Positions 19,204 through 29,178 of a DNA stretch of 64,000 nt are shown piece by piece; position 1 is the stretch's first letter; the number at the start of each line of letters is the position of its first letter. Under the pieces are notes generated by a model, which was not told the origin of the DNA, made no database searches, and saw nothing but the letters and a program-made list of their open reading frames with translations. Made by a program: the position numbers and the translations under genes. Origin of the DNA: Phytomonas francai (lineage: Eukaryota; Euglenozoa; Kinetoplastea; Trypanosomatida; Trypanosomatidae); the NCBI GenBank assembly GCA_001766655.1, contig MJCC01000002.1:405050-469049 (forward strand). The letters are read 5' to 3'.

Positions 19204-20414
19204 TACTACAAGGATTAATATTGTTAATTCAAAGGTCTGGAAGTGGCAATGCCACAATATTATTATTGCCTATTTTTTTACCAATCCTTCAATGTCCTCT
19301 TTCTCCCTATTTTATTGGACTACATAGACAAAACAAATTGTGAAAGATAATAAAACCCAAAGCCACTAAATAGAATAAACAACCCACAAAGCCATAAATA
19401 TAGGCATACGCTATCAATGTCTTGATACTTTTTTTTTACTTGAATAGTCATTCAAACAAGAAATATGTAGACAACGAATCACCCCATAAAGATGAAAAAA
19501 AGAATGGAGTTTATTAGCTATTGTAAGAAAATTATGGATTGCTATAGCAAGCGGCCTTCTGTAGGCGCGTCTGATAGATTCCGCAAAGTCTGGCACAAAT
19601 CTGACAAACAGCTGAGTTTGTACTAGCAGACTGCTATGGTAGCGCAACTATTTTATTCAACACATCCGCTCTATGGTCTGTCAAATTGGTAACCATAGCA
19701 AACCTATTCTCGGTCTGCTTCGTATAGTGCAGCGGATATGTAAACGCAAAACAGTGAAGTTTACCTCATCTACGCCTCGACACTTAACCTCTGCCCATCT
19801 GCTTGTGGAAACGGGAAAAATGGTGTTAGTGGATTACTTGTAGTCTTTTGCATGCCTTTCCCGATCGACCCCATAATTCACGCTTCAGAGGAAAATGGGC
19901 AGTACCACAGGGCAACTTACAGAGTCAGGATCACCCAGAAACCTACTCAGGAACTCCTTTGATTTTATCTCTTTACAAGATGTCAATCTAAAACCCTTTA
20001 TTACTCTTTGAAGAGACTAAAATGCAACAATGACACATACGGGTGTACGTAAAACGGAGGAACGATGGGACGGAGAGAGCAGTCGGACATGCTAGTATTG
20101 ATCCATCTGGAAAGAAAAGAATACACAGGCAAGGAAAAAATCTTATCGCACCTCTACGGGAAAAGCAAACGGGTAAGAAAAAAAGGCTTCATCCATGCTA
20201 AAAATTATAGCCCATCGAGAGATTTCATTTTTTTTGATAAGCTTCGAATAAAAAGTAATACTGTGTTGGATTTCAATCCAAATTCGGAATAATAAATATG
20301 AATTTAGTCTTTAGCACTTCCATCTGCATGAAAATTTTAGTCTTAACAAAACAACTATTTAAGAAAAGAAATAAAACGTACTTTAACTTCCAAGGCGATT
20401 CACACACTCTCACT
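19204..20414. other. Long spacer with a GC-raised block (about 19550-19980)
   Basis: No confident gene. The part 19550-19980 is clearly less AT-rich than its flanks and has short open frames on both strands, none long or family-like. It could be a gene relic or a non-coding RNA locus. The rest (19990-20414) is ordinary AT-rich DNA; a plus-strand frame at 20065-20292 is Lys-rich and unconvincing. Confidence 0.45.
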
Positions 20415-22700
20415 CTAGTATTGACGATATAGTACTCTCCACACTTCATGTTTCCAGTACTTCTTGCGAATCGGATCCTCTAGAAACAGGCGTTTTGCCA
20501 GATAAAGTGCGTTGGCCTCCGCAGTCAAGAAAAAAGAGACCATTTTCATTAGCTTTGCATGGCTTGAGTTAATATCCTCTTCTTTGAGTGTCATTGTTTC
20601 ATCAGGTGCTGATGCCATTGTGGTGCCCTTGATTTTTGAAGAGCTCGGCGTCCTCATATCCAGTGTGACCCCATGCTCAACGTAGACCTCCGGTCGACGC
20701 GTTTGAGCTACACATGCCTTGAACTCAGAATCCCCGTAGAGTAGCCATGTCTGCTCGAGGAAGCTAAACGCGGAGTGATACTGTGCGGCTACGACCTGCC
20801 ACAATCTATCAAGCATGAATTGAGAACTATTAGCGTACATGGCCGTCCTAATAGGCCCAACTTCTTCATTGTCAATTCTGGAACCTTGCGATGGTACAAG
20901 CGGAACATGTTCGAGTGAAGCTTGTTCAAAAGCTTGCCGAAGCTCCTGCACTCGCGGCACCACATGCGTGCACAGAACCTCTTCTTGAAAGCGGAGAAGC
21001 GCAAAGGTGCTGAGATATTCGTTCCAGGACAGCTTGCGAATACGAAAAGCAAGGTCGCTAATCCAGTATTGGAAACTCCGGGGCGTCCTGCTTAAATTAG
21101 TATCATTCCCTTCTAATGCGTGAGGCTCTTCGAGCTGCGTGCTGTCCTCATGAAGTGGGTTTTCTGAGAGAGAATGTTGCATACACACTGAAGCTAGAGG
21201 GGGTAAAACATCAGACAAGAGCAAAGAATCGGTGTATATCGAGGCTTCTGAAGAGTCCTCCTGCGCGTGTTCGAGCAGCAAAAGGCGCAGCATCGCTGTT
21301 TGGTGTAACTCTGCAACAGAGCGTGCGTAAACGAAGGCACACTCATTTGTGGGTTCGGTAACCGCCCACTGCAGACCAAAGTCCACCTCCAGACTACATA
21401 CCGCGCTAATCGCATCCTTCAGTACGGCAAATTCCTCCTGCCGTTGCTGGCCGCGCTGCAGCTGGGCGTGGTGCTGCCGCAGCAAGGACTCAATTAGGTG
21501 TTTCTTGATTATCAGAAAACGATGGCACCAGGCAGAATTATTGTGGAGATCTTTTTGGATCATATGAGATGTGAAGCTGATCTCATCGGCCAAAGGGCAC
21601 GATGGAAGAGGCAACCGCATGCAGTTGACCTCCTTCCAGAGTGGATCTACCGCAAAGTTTGTTGAGGCAGAGTTAGTAATTACATTGTGAGATTTGATTT
21701 CCGGAAACATCCCAAGAAACGTTCTCCATTTGTCCCAGCCCTGTGGGAGCTGGAGCAGGAATGAAAATTCGGAGATAAACCAAGAGCGGTGGAGCCATAT
21801 ATGGTAGTTTTTAGCGTCTTTGTTGCAGAGAACCGCCTCACAAACCACACGTTCATCAATTTCTGCAAAGCTCATGCCGTGCTTGTCTAAAAGATAATCC
21901 TCGAAGTCGGCAGCGGTGGCCATCACCGACGAGAAATTTTCAGTTTCTGCCTTCATGGTCTTTAGGACATAGCTGAGCAGCTCCTTTCGGTGATGCCATA
22001 CTTGAAAGTTCTTGTGATAGAGCCGACTGAAGCAAGCAATCGCCTGCAGCTCCCACCGCACTGCTTTCCAAAGGCTAAACCAATGTTCAACCACTTTTGA
22101 CTCCCTATGCTTTGGTGCGGCGAGATCTTCACGTCGAGGGAGCCACTGCCGCACCAGATCCTCGTATTTCACTTGCATAATATTCTTTGCATGTTCAGTT
22201 GGCTCCGCCAAGTCTGCTACTTCAGCTAGCGAGCTTAGTTGCGGCGATGACAAGCTGAAATCGATAGGAGGAAGCTGCTCCTGTGTCGCCCATTGGAACA
22301 ATGTGGGACACAAAACAAAGTCTCGGCGATCCTTCCAAATTGTGTAGTGCGCTATGCACTGTCGCATTGCAAAAGAGAGCAATAACATCCATTTAGCACA
22401 CGCCGCACGACCACCAATTGTCGACAACGAGATCTGGGAATCTGTAGAGAAGGCCTTAGGTGAATATAGACTTGTCATGGTCTGTCGCAGCGCACGATAA
22501 TACCCCATAGCAAGGTCAAAAGCAGGACTGAAGTTGATGTTAGCAATGGGGTATGGTGATGCTTCAGGCTCCTGCACTCGCTGAACATCGCTAAAGAGTC
22601 TAGCAAGGACGTCTACCCATGAAAGCTGAAAAAGAGCTTTCTCATCAGAGTCTTCATCCGAAGCGGTTGAGTAACTATCTGGTTGTTGCGTAGGAGGCAT
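20415..22700 (-). CDS. Protein prenyltransferase alpha subunit (farnesyl / geranylgeranyl type I), trypanosomatid long form
   Basis: The product has 761 residues with dispersed PPTA repeats. The first, N-F-Q-V-W-H-H-R-K-E-L, is near 235. The next, D-A-K-N-Y-H-I-W-L-H-R-S-W, is near 300. A third, N-N-S-A-W-C-H-R-F-L-I-I-K, is near 395, and a last one near the C terminus reads R-K-K-Y-W-K-H-E-V-W. The alpha subunit pairs with a beta subunit and transfers an isoprenoid to CaaX cysteines. Human FNTA is about 380 residues; the extra length here comes from inserts at the N terminus (1-190) and between later repeats (430-720). That agrees with the enlarged subunits known from trypanosomes. Rab GGTase alpha is an alternative, but the repeat context favours FT/GGT-I. 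Confidence 0.8.
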   Translation of the reverse strand: MPPTQQPDSYSTASDEDSDEKALFQLSWVDVLARLFSDVQRVQEPEASPYPIANINFSPAFDLAMGYYRALRQTMTSLYSPKAFSTDSQISLSTIGGRAACAKWMLLLSFAMRQCIAHYTIWKDRRDFVLCPTLFQWATQEQLPPIDFSLSSPQLSSLAEVADLAEPTEHAKNIMQVKYEDLVRQWLPRREDLAAPKHRESKVVEHWFSLWKAVRWELQAIACFSRLYHKNFQVWHHRKELLSYVLKTMKAETENFSSVMATAADFEDYLLDKHGMSFAEIDERVVCEAVLCNKDAKNYHIWLHRSWFISEFSFLLQLPQGWDKWRTFLGMFPEIKSHNVITNSASTNFAVDPLWKEVNCMRLPLPSCPLADEISFTSHMIQKDLHNNSAWCHRFLIIKKHLIESLLRQHHAQLQRGQQRQEEFAVLKDAISAVCSLEVDFGLQWAVTEPTNECAFVYARSVAELHQTAMLRLLLLEHAQEDSSEASIYTDSLLLSDVLPPLASVCMQHSLSENPLHEDSTQLEEPHALEGNDTNLSRTPRSFQYWISDLAFRIRKLSWNEYLSTFALLRFQEEVLCTHVVPRVQELRQAFEQASLEHVPLVPSQGSRIDNEEVGPIRTAMYANSSQFMLDRLWQVVAAQYHSAFSFLEQTWLLYGDSEFKACVAQTRRPEVYVEHGVTLDMRTPSSSKIKGTTMASAPDETMTLKEEDINSSHAKLMKMVSFFLTAEANALYLAKRLFLEDPIRKKYWKHEVWRVLYRQY

Positions 22701-23186
22701 TTCTTTGTTTTATTGTTACAATTTGTATCCTTGATTTTTGTGAATATCGTTTTTTTTAGGAGGTGAAACACAAATATGATACAAAAATCACCAAAAAACA
22801 AGCGATGTTACGTTTTGAAAGGCAGACAACGAATAAAACTCGCATTTTTTCTCAGGGAAAAGTATCCTGCTTATTGAAAATAGCTAAAAAGGTGCTTTCG
22901 TGGTGCGCGTAATATATACATTATATATGTATATATGCTTTTAGTGTACAAATTAGTAGGAAATGGGAAAATAACATTTCTCTGTCGAAGAAATCAGATC
23001 TTTCCATTTCTGTGTAATTATTTTACGTGTTATTGTCTCAGGTCAGCGAACTTTTTCACAAAGTTCAACTATCGATGGTCAGCATTTGTACCCCTCTTCA
23101 TTACCGCCTTTGCAAATCCATTTTTTGTACAAATTGAAACTTTTTAAAAGTGCAAACCCCGTCGCGTTCATTCATAAGTAGCTTTT

Positions 23187-23223
<37 letters not shown>

Positions 23224-23562
23224 TAAGCATTAAGTTTGTAAAAGAGGTATTAACCGAAACATTAAAACTAAGGAATATCATGATTTCCCATTATTTTCCA
23301 AAAAGAAAGTGATGAGCCCTTATGAAGGAAAACTATCAACGCTGCGCACTCGCAAATACTACATTAAAAATGTATGTATATATATATATATATATATATA
23401 CGTACACCTATATGAAAAGTATGCCTAAATAGAGATATTTTCCCTCTTGATCGTTTCTCAAAACTGGAGCACTAAGCTGATATTTTTCTCATCTATTGGA
23501 GCTGACACGAAGAACATTCCCTTTGCATCTCCAGATTTCTGACTTCAAAAGGTGTCACAGCA
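22701..23562. other. Spacer with two TA microsatellites
   Basis: The spacer contains (AT)16 at 23189-23220 and a second TA run at about 23377-23400. A minus-strand frame at its start and a plus-strand frame at 22935-23147 are not convincing. Confidence 0.65.
23189..23220. repeat. TA microsatellite, (AT)16
   Basis: Perfect dinucleotide run read directly from the sequence; a second run lies 160 bp away. Confidence 0.9.
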
Positions 23563-25284
23563 TTAAAGCAAACCACTGTAGAAATCATTGCCCTTGTCAT
23601 CCACAACAATAAACGCGGGGAAGTTCTTCACCTCGATGCGCCAAACTGCTTCCATACCGAGCTCCGGGAAAGCGATACAATCGACCTTGGTTATGCTTTC
23701 CTTCGCTAATATTGCCGCTGGACCACCAATACTGCCCAGGTAGAAACCACCGTACTTCTTGCACGCGTCTGTTACAGCCTTGCTGCGGTTGCCCTTTGCC
23801 AACGTCACGAAGCTGCCACCCCTTGACATAAACATATCCACGTAGGAGTCCATGCGGCCGGCGGTTGTCGGCCCAAAGGACCCGCTGGCGTAGCCCTCCG
23901 GTGTCTTCGCCGGCCCAGCGTAGTAAATGGGGGACGTCGTCATGTACTCCGGCATCGCCTCGCCGTTGTCGAGCATCTCCTTAATTTTGGCGTGGGCAAT
24001 GTCACGGGCGACGACGAGCGTGCCGAAGAGGATGACACGTGTGCCTACAGAGTGCTGGCTCAGTAGACTGCGAATCTCGTCCATGGGCCGATGGAGATCC
24101 ACCTCAACGACGCTGACGTCCTTCTGAGGGGAGGTCGTCGCGAGCAGGTAAGGTGTAGGGTCACGCACCAGCATCTCTAGGAAGATGCCGTCCTTGTTGA
24201 TACGGGCCAAGATCTGGCGGTCCGCGCTGCAAGAAACCCCTAGGCCCACCGGACAGGATGCGCCGTGGCGCGGCAGACGGATCACACGCGCCTGTGAGAC
24301 AAAGTGTCTGCCGCCAAACTGCGCCCCAATACCAGATTTGACCGCAATATCTAATACAATGTTTTCCCACTCCAAGTCACGGAACGCGCGGCCGTCCTTG
24401 CTGCCAGTTGTGGGTAAACTATCGTAGTAGCGACAGCTCGCAAGCTTGACCGTCTTCAGTGTCATCTCCGCGCTTGTTCCGCCAATCACAAGGGCCAAGT
24501 GATATGGCGGACATGCGGAAGTACCGAGGGTCTTAAGCTTTTCTTCTATAAATATCCTTAATGACTTGGGGTTCAGTAGAGCCTTGGTCTGCTGAAAAAG
24601 GAAAGACTTGTTCGCTGAGCCGCCGCCCTTGGCGATGAAGAGGAACTCGTACTCATTGCCGGGCCCCGCGAGCAGATCAAACTGCGCGGGCAGGTTATTT
24701 CCTGTATTGGCCTCCTTAAACATATCTAATGCCGCAACCTGACTGTAGCGTAGACAGTGCTTAGTGTATGCATCGAAAATACCTTTGGAGAGGTACTTTT
24801 CGTCTTCTCCGCCTGTCCAGCAGAGCTCACCACGCTTGCCGAAAACGATCGCCGTGCCGGTGTCCTGGCAAGTAGGCAGCACCATAGCAGCGGCGACACA
24901 CGCATTTCTCAACAACGTTTCAGCAACAAAGCGCTCATTATCGGAGGACTGGGGATCATCAAGAATATTGCGCCAGCCCTGAAGGTGATCCCTACGAAAG
25001 AAATGATGGATATCAGTGTAAGCCTTGAACGCCAGTTGCGTGAACGCCTCTGGGTCAACTCTGAGTACCCTGCGTCCCAGCAGCTCTACCTCCTCCACAA
25101 ACTTCTCACTGCCAGGGATCTTGTAATACTCATACGCGTCATGCTTCGGGTCCGTAGGCTGAAATATGGGTGAAAAATCAAACTTCGGCTGCTCTGTAGA
25201 AGTCTCCTCAATGTCTTGGGTCTTGGAATTTCCTGAGCATGCCAGTTCACACCCATCACATAGATTTTGTCGCCTAATGGTCAT
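23563..25284 (-). CDS. FHc: Fumarate hydratase class I, cytosolic type
   Basis: The product has 573 residues from the ATG at 25284; the longer frame starts with GTG. It is an oxygen-sensitive class I fumarase interconverting fumarate and malate. The three cysteines expected to hold the 4Fe-4S cluster are present: C139 in T-C-Q-D-T-G-T-A, C258 in S-A-C-P-P-Y-H and C344 in G-A-S-C-P-V-G-L. The substrate-binding block G-P-T-T-A-G-R-M-D is also intact. The N-terminal L-C-D-G-C-E-L-A-C pattern resembles the cytosolic Leishmania isoform (LmFH-2 type), and there is no mitochondrial presequence. The C terminus ends SGLL, not a convincing glycosomal PTS1. Length is as expected for the family. Confidence 0.95.
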   Translation of the reverse strand: MTIRRQNLCDGCELACSGNSKTQDIEETSTEQPKFDFSPIFQPTDPKHDAYEYYKIPGSEKFVEEVELLGRRVLRVDPEAFTQLAFKAYTDIHHFFRRDHLQGWRNILDDPQSSDNERFVAETLLRNACVAAAMVLPTCQDTGTAIVFGKRGELCWTGGEDEKYLSKGIFDAYTKHCLRYSQVAALDMFKEANTGNNLPAQFDLLAGPGNEYEFLFIAKGGGSANKSFLFQQTKALLNPKSLRIFIEEKLKTLGTSACPPYHLALVIGGTSAEMTLKTVKLASCRYYDSLPTTGSKDGRAFRDLEWENIVLDIAVKSGIGAQFGGRHFVSQARVIRLPRHGASCPVGLGVSCSADRQILARINKDGIFLEMLVRDPTPYLLATTSPQKDVSVVEVDLHRPMDEIRSLLSQHSVGTRVILFGTLVVARDIAHAKIKEMLDNGEAMPEYMTTSPIYYAGPAKTPEGYASGSFGPTTAGRMDSYVDMFMSRGGSFVTLAKGNRSKAVTDACKKYGGFYLGSIGGPAAILAKESITKVDCIAFPELGMEAVWRIEVKNFPAFIVVDDKGNDFYSGLL

Positions 25285-25902
25285 TAGTTTAAAACTATAC
25301 ACTATACGTATACTACTAATTATTTATTTGTTTACTTAATTGAAGTTAGGGTTTAAGTGTCGTAAGCTGTAAGTGATATAATTTTACAAAAAGCATCTTC
25401 TGCTAAGGAAAACATATAAAGCGCGATGTAAGTAAATAGTAACAATACAAAGATACGATAAACACAACAAATAAACTTATTTGGAACTTCTATTTTATTT
25501 CTATGCCAAAGAAGTCAAAATTTACGCACTCCCCTTGTGCGCTATCATTTTTTTATTACTTCGCATATGAACATTACTGTGAACCATTTATCAAGTGAAT
25601 TGTGAATTATGAAAAACATCCCAAAGGTATTCGCTCCAGAGCAGCTAAGTTCTGAAACTGCAAAATGGGATAGATTCACACATTGGCATATATTTCTTGC
25701 TGGCTCTTAAAGGATTAAAACCATCCTTGTAAACTAAATTGAACTATCGGGGTAAACAAAAAAAAGGTAATCAAATAAATCAAAGAAAATAGCAGAAAAA
25801 TATGAATAATCTGTAAACATGGTTTGCATTTTTAGGAGTGCACACTCACGTTAGCGAACGATGTTCCTCTTCGCAGCTGCTGTCTTTCAACCATTTCTCA
25901 CC
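25285..25902. other. Spacer, nothing recognised
   Basis: AT-rich DNA of 618 bases between the fumarase start and the next stop. No repeat or RNA gene recognised. Confidence 0.55.
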
Positions 25903-27507
25903 TCATGTTAGCAATGCATCTATGAGGATGGCGGTGCAAACATCACGTGCACGCAGCTTTGCTATATTCGAGCACACCATCTTAGTAAACTTGGACCACT
26001 TATGCTCAAAAAGGATCCTTATCTGTTTGTCTCCTTCGCTTTCATCAACCAGTTGCTGCGACAAGTTCGGTTTCCCTTTGGAAAGTAATTCGCTTTTTTC
26101 GCATCCTCCCTTTGACAACAATGATGATGTACTTTCCTGTGACGATGTGAACGGTAAAGGAAACCCTTCGTGTTGCTTTATCAAAAAGCATGTCCGGAAA
26201 AGAATATCAACCCAGTATGAGGAGCAAGGACCATTGTGAATTTTTGCTTCCAACGCTAAAACTCTTCCAGTGCTAGGTGCTGCTGTGCCCTCCAAATTGC
26301 TTGTACCCTGGGCTACCCAAGCTTCCTCGCTTAGTTTCTTGCCCGCTGCCTCCATATTGGGAACTACGAGCAGCGACAGGCTTGCGGCTCCACCATCACA
26401 CAAGAGACCTAATTCGTGCAGCGCTATCCCTAGAGCATGCATCAAAAAATGGAATGAGAAGAAGGACCACGAAGACGGTTGGAAAGATGTGTGACCAATC
26501 TTGGCAGCAGCACTGGTTAGCGAGGACACGCTATTCGTGATCCCTTCCCCGTCACCACGAGCACCACCAACATCCATGCAGAGTGCCTGCAACGCGTAAA
26601 CAGTGCGTACGATATCCTCAGACAGGCGCCAGCTCAACCACGCGACGCTCTGTGAGCGATTCATGAAAATTGTGCCCCCCCATTCTGCCTGCCATGCCGC
26701 AGGGAGCGCCGTGGGCTTGGCGGAACCACCCCCCTCGTCCCTCAGGGCGGCCGCCGCCACCGCCCCCATTTGCTTCTGGATTTCGAACAAAATGGTCGAA
26801 AGCCAGGTCGGTGCGGTCGCGGCGCAGAGGCACCCGCGGCGCGCGAGCAAGACCACCACCTCCGCGAGGAGCTCCCGCGGCATCAACGGGGCCGCCCTCC
26901 CCCTTTCCCGCTCCTTATCGCAGTCCGACCGCCCCCGCGGGCCCGGGCAGCCGTAGCAATGCTCTGCGACCCACCGGGCGATCGAGACGGCGGCCCCGTG
27001 GCTGTCCTCGCGGACCCTCTCGACGGGGAGCAGGCTGGTCTGCAGAAAGACCTGCAGCAGGGCCGGGGACGAGGCCTGGCAGGGGGTCGCCGTACGTCGT
27101 CTCTTGCTGCGTTTCCCGAGAGGGCCGCCCTCCGTGCGGGACCCCGGCGGGGCCACAGGAAACGCGGCGAAGAGAAGCAACTCGTCGGGAAAGGCGGCGT
27201 GCGGGCAGGGCTGTCGGTCGCGGTAAGCACAAATATCGCGGTACAACAAAATCGCCACGGACTCGGAGTCAGTCAAGGACTCGAAGGAGAGACTTGTCGT
27301 CTTCTGCTCAGTCGGGCGCTTCGCCCGAGCTTTTTGTTGCGCCAGAATGGAAGTCGCGCCGCTGATGAGAGCTTTTTTTGTGGACGCAGATCTCACGCCA
27401 AAGGCCCTGGTAGCTCTGCATAATACGGACTCAGGATGCAAAATGAGTGGTTGCGTGTTGCGTATGTCGCCTTTTTGATCAGGAAGACGCTCACTCTTTG
27501 CGTTCAT
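25903..27507 (-). CDS. Protein of unknown function with a GC-rich central part
   Basis: The product has 534 residues from the ATG at 27507 (start MNAKSERLPDQKGD). The frame is open to another ATG at 27654, but the added 49 residues are a translation of a T-rich tract followed by splice-acceptor AGs, so I exclude them. The protein is rich in Ala, Leu, Ser and Arg, with hydrophobic helices (about 245-265 and 400-425) that could be buried or membrane-associated. A basic patch K-R-S-K-R-R-R lies near 129-135. No family is recognised. The part 26650-27230 is far more GC-rich than both ends of the same gene. Confidence 0.6.
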   Translation of the reverse strand: MNAKSERLPDQKGDIRNTQPLILHPESVLCRATRAFGVRSASTKKALISGATSILAQQKARAKRPTEQKTTSLSFESLTDSESVAILLYRDICAYRDRQPCPHAAFPDELLLFAAFPVAPPGSRTEGGPLGKRSKRRRTATPCQASSPALLQVFLQTSLLPVERVREDSHGAAVSIARWVAEHCYGCPGPRGRSDCDKERERGRAAPLMPRELLAEVVVLLARRGCLCAATAPTWLSTILFEIQKQMGAVAAAALRDEGGGSAKPTALPAAWQAEWGGTIFMNRSQSVAWLSWRLSEDIVRTVYALQALCMDVGGARGDGEGITNSVSSLTSAAAKIGHTSFQPSSWSFFSFHFLMHALGIALHELGLLCDGGAASLSLLVVPNMEAAGKKLSEEAWVAQGTSNLEGTAAPSTGRVLALEAKIHNGPCSSYWVDILFRTCFLIKQHEGFPLPFTSSQESTSSLLSKGGCEKSELLSKGKPNLSQQLVDESEGDKQIRILFEHKWSKFTKMVCSNIAKLRARDVCTAILIDALLT

Positions 27508-27847
27508 AATCTGGAAACATGTCTGTGATGCGGAAACAGGATGAAATATTAAAAAAGAGGAGCAAAAAAAAAGGAAATCAAACAAATAGTTTTTTTCGGG
27601 GGGAGGTTGTTCAAATACACCTACTAACTCCGGCACTATTGAAGACAGTGGCATATGAAAATGGCATAGTCTTCTAATAATCTATTGCTGAGATTAACTC
27701 GCTTACCTTGAATGCTAAAGTCTAGATATTATGCAATATTCATGCGAAATAGACGGATATATGCATGCACAATTCATCTTCAAGACTTTGACTTCACATT
27801 TTTCTCGTTTCACCTTTCGATTCCACAAAAAGTAACAACCGACCCCT
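27508..27847. other. Spacer, splice region and 3' UTR
   Basis: It contains the acceptor region just described and AT-rich DNA. No further feature seen. Confidence 0.5.
27523..27524 (-). promoter_or_regulatory. Probable trans-splice acceptor AG upstream of the 25903-27507 gene
   Basis: On the minus strand a T/C-rich tract (about 27547-27580) is followed by the first AG at 27523-27524 and another at 27511-27512, both before the ATG at 27507. This argues against the longer N terminus starting at 27654. Confidence 0.5.
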
Positions 27848-28960
27848 CTAGCTTACAACAAAGCTAATGTCAATATGGCCGTCAAGGCGTGTGATCTGCT
27901 GTTTGGCATGCGACATACCACACAAGGCAGCCTCCTCAGTGGGAACCCACAGGTAAAGACATAGCGGTGGTAGCTGTTCGTCGCGTCTGGCCAGCGCCAC
28001 CCGTTCGATGTTCCTCCAGCACACCGGACAAGGAAATTTCGTATCTAGGGCTGGAAAGGGGTTCGTGTGCGCACTCTGTGTGAGAGCCACACCCTGAGGC
28101 TCTTCAGGGTTAGCCACCACGGATACGCAGGATGCTAAGTACAAGTGTGAGACCGCAGTGTAGGGAAGGCCACCGGCTGCAACAGCGCCAAAGGCGTTTT
28201 GTTCCGCACAGCCCTTGAGAATTCCGTTGAGCGTTTGACCACGATTTACGCAGTGATGGAGTGCGTAATTGACACCGATGTAACGCGGAGGCGTGGAACG
28301 GTAATGGCCGCTGGATCCCATTTTCAAAACATTCGCAAAACCTTTCCCCCGCTCGTTGCCCTTGCTGTAGACATGGCAGCGAATGCAGCACGCCACGAAT
28401 GCTCCATGCACCCTCTGTGCGGACTGCTGCAGCATTGAAGCCTTTGCTCGACATAATCGTTTTCCTTGTGCCGCCTCTTGTGCTCTGCACAGCGAAAGGC
28501 ACGAGTCCTCACCATTTACGCATTCCATTGAGTCCTTCGCAGCTCCATTCTCAATTTCATCGCACGCCTCGGCAGTGCGGTATCTCAAAACTTGGGTAAG
28601 CAAATCGCGAAGATACCTAAGTTCCTCGCGATGCGGTGCTCCTAGAGCTTCAAGCCGGCGCATTTGCATGCATGTCATGCTTTTCCCAGGCTGGTCGCTT
28701 TCCCCTTGGGCTGTCGCGTAAATTTCCCCTTTGGGATCCTCCAGAGCCTGCCTCGAGGAAAAAGCTGCGCTAGTGAGCTCAAGGTGAGCAAGGGGAAGGG
28801 GCCCATGGACAGTACTCCCCGTTGTATCAGTCGCGCGTGGGTAGGTAGAAGCAATACATCGCACCTGGCTCCAGTGCCCACGACCACTCATTTCCAATTT
28901 AACCGGTAAACATTGTTTTCGAAGAAATCTACTGGGGTAACTGACAACGGCAGGGCCCAT
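27848..28960 (-). CDS. Cytidine-deaminase-fold zinc deaminase with a long N-terminal extension
   Basis: The product has 370 residues. Residues about 225-340 carry the zinc-deaminase signature. Y-I-G-V-N-Y-A-L precedes C251-A-E253-Q-N-A-F, and P310-C311-P-V-C314 follows. In the cytidine deaminase family the three cysteines bind zinc and the Glu shuttles the proton. G-V-N before the motif and A-A-G-G after the first helix also match CDA-type enzymes. About 25 extra residues lie between the two motifs, and a 220-residue N-terminal extension has no recognised domain. The start MGPAVVSYPSRFLRKQCLPVK is basic without acidic residues for 22 positions, which suggests mitochondrial import. Possible roles are pyrimidine salvage or RNA/tRNA C-to-U deamination; the sequence does not decide. 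Confidence 0.65.
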   Translation of the reverse strand: MGPAVVSYPSRFLRKQCLPVKLEMSGRGHWSQVRCIASTYPRATDTTGSTVHGPLPLAHLELTSAAFSSRQALEDPKGEIYATAQGESDQPGKSMTCMQMRRLEALGAPHREELRYLRDLLTQVLRYRTAEACDEIENGAAKDSMECVNGEDSCLSLCRAQEAAQGKRLCRAKASMLQQSAQRVHGAFVACCIRCHVYSKGNERGKGFANVLKMGSSGHYRSTPPRYIGVNYALHHCVNRGQTLNGILKGCAEQNAFGAVAAGGLPYTAVSHLYLASCVSVVANPEEPQGVALTQSAHTNPFPALDTKFPCPVCWRNIERVALARRDEQLPPLCLYLWVPTEEAALCGMSHAKQQITRLDGHIDISFVVS

Positions 28961-29178
28961 CGCACTAAATATCCACGTCTATTGCTTCTTTTTAACGAGG
29001 TCGTTTTTCAGACGTTCTCTCGAGCGAGAAGCACATAGAGATAACACTGTAAACACGAAAGGATGGAAAAGAAAAGTGACAAATCCAAAAAAGCAACAAA
29101 TGCTAGAAGGATCGCTTAGACATTTTTTTTTTAAAAGGCAGAAAAATGTAGTTAATAATAATTATTATTATTATTTGA
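28961..29178. other. Spacer with ATT repeat
   Basis: Short AT-rich stretch ending in (AAT/ATT)n at about 29150-29175, directly beside the inverted repeat copy. Confidence 0.6.

Noticed and set aside
26670..27423. Two long plus-strand frames of over 200 codons
   Set aside because: Shadows in the GC-rich island of the 25903-27507 gene; Arg/Pro/Gly-rich, wrong orientation, mutually overlapping.
27508..27654. 49-residue N-terminal extension of the unknown protein at 25903-27507
   Set aside because: It translates a T-rich tract and lies upstream of likely splice acceptors.
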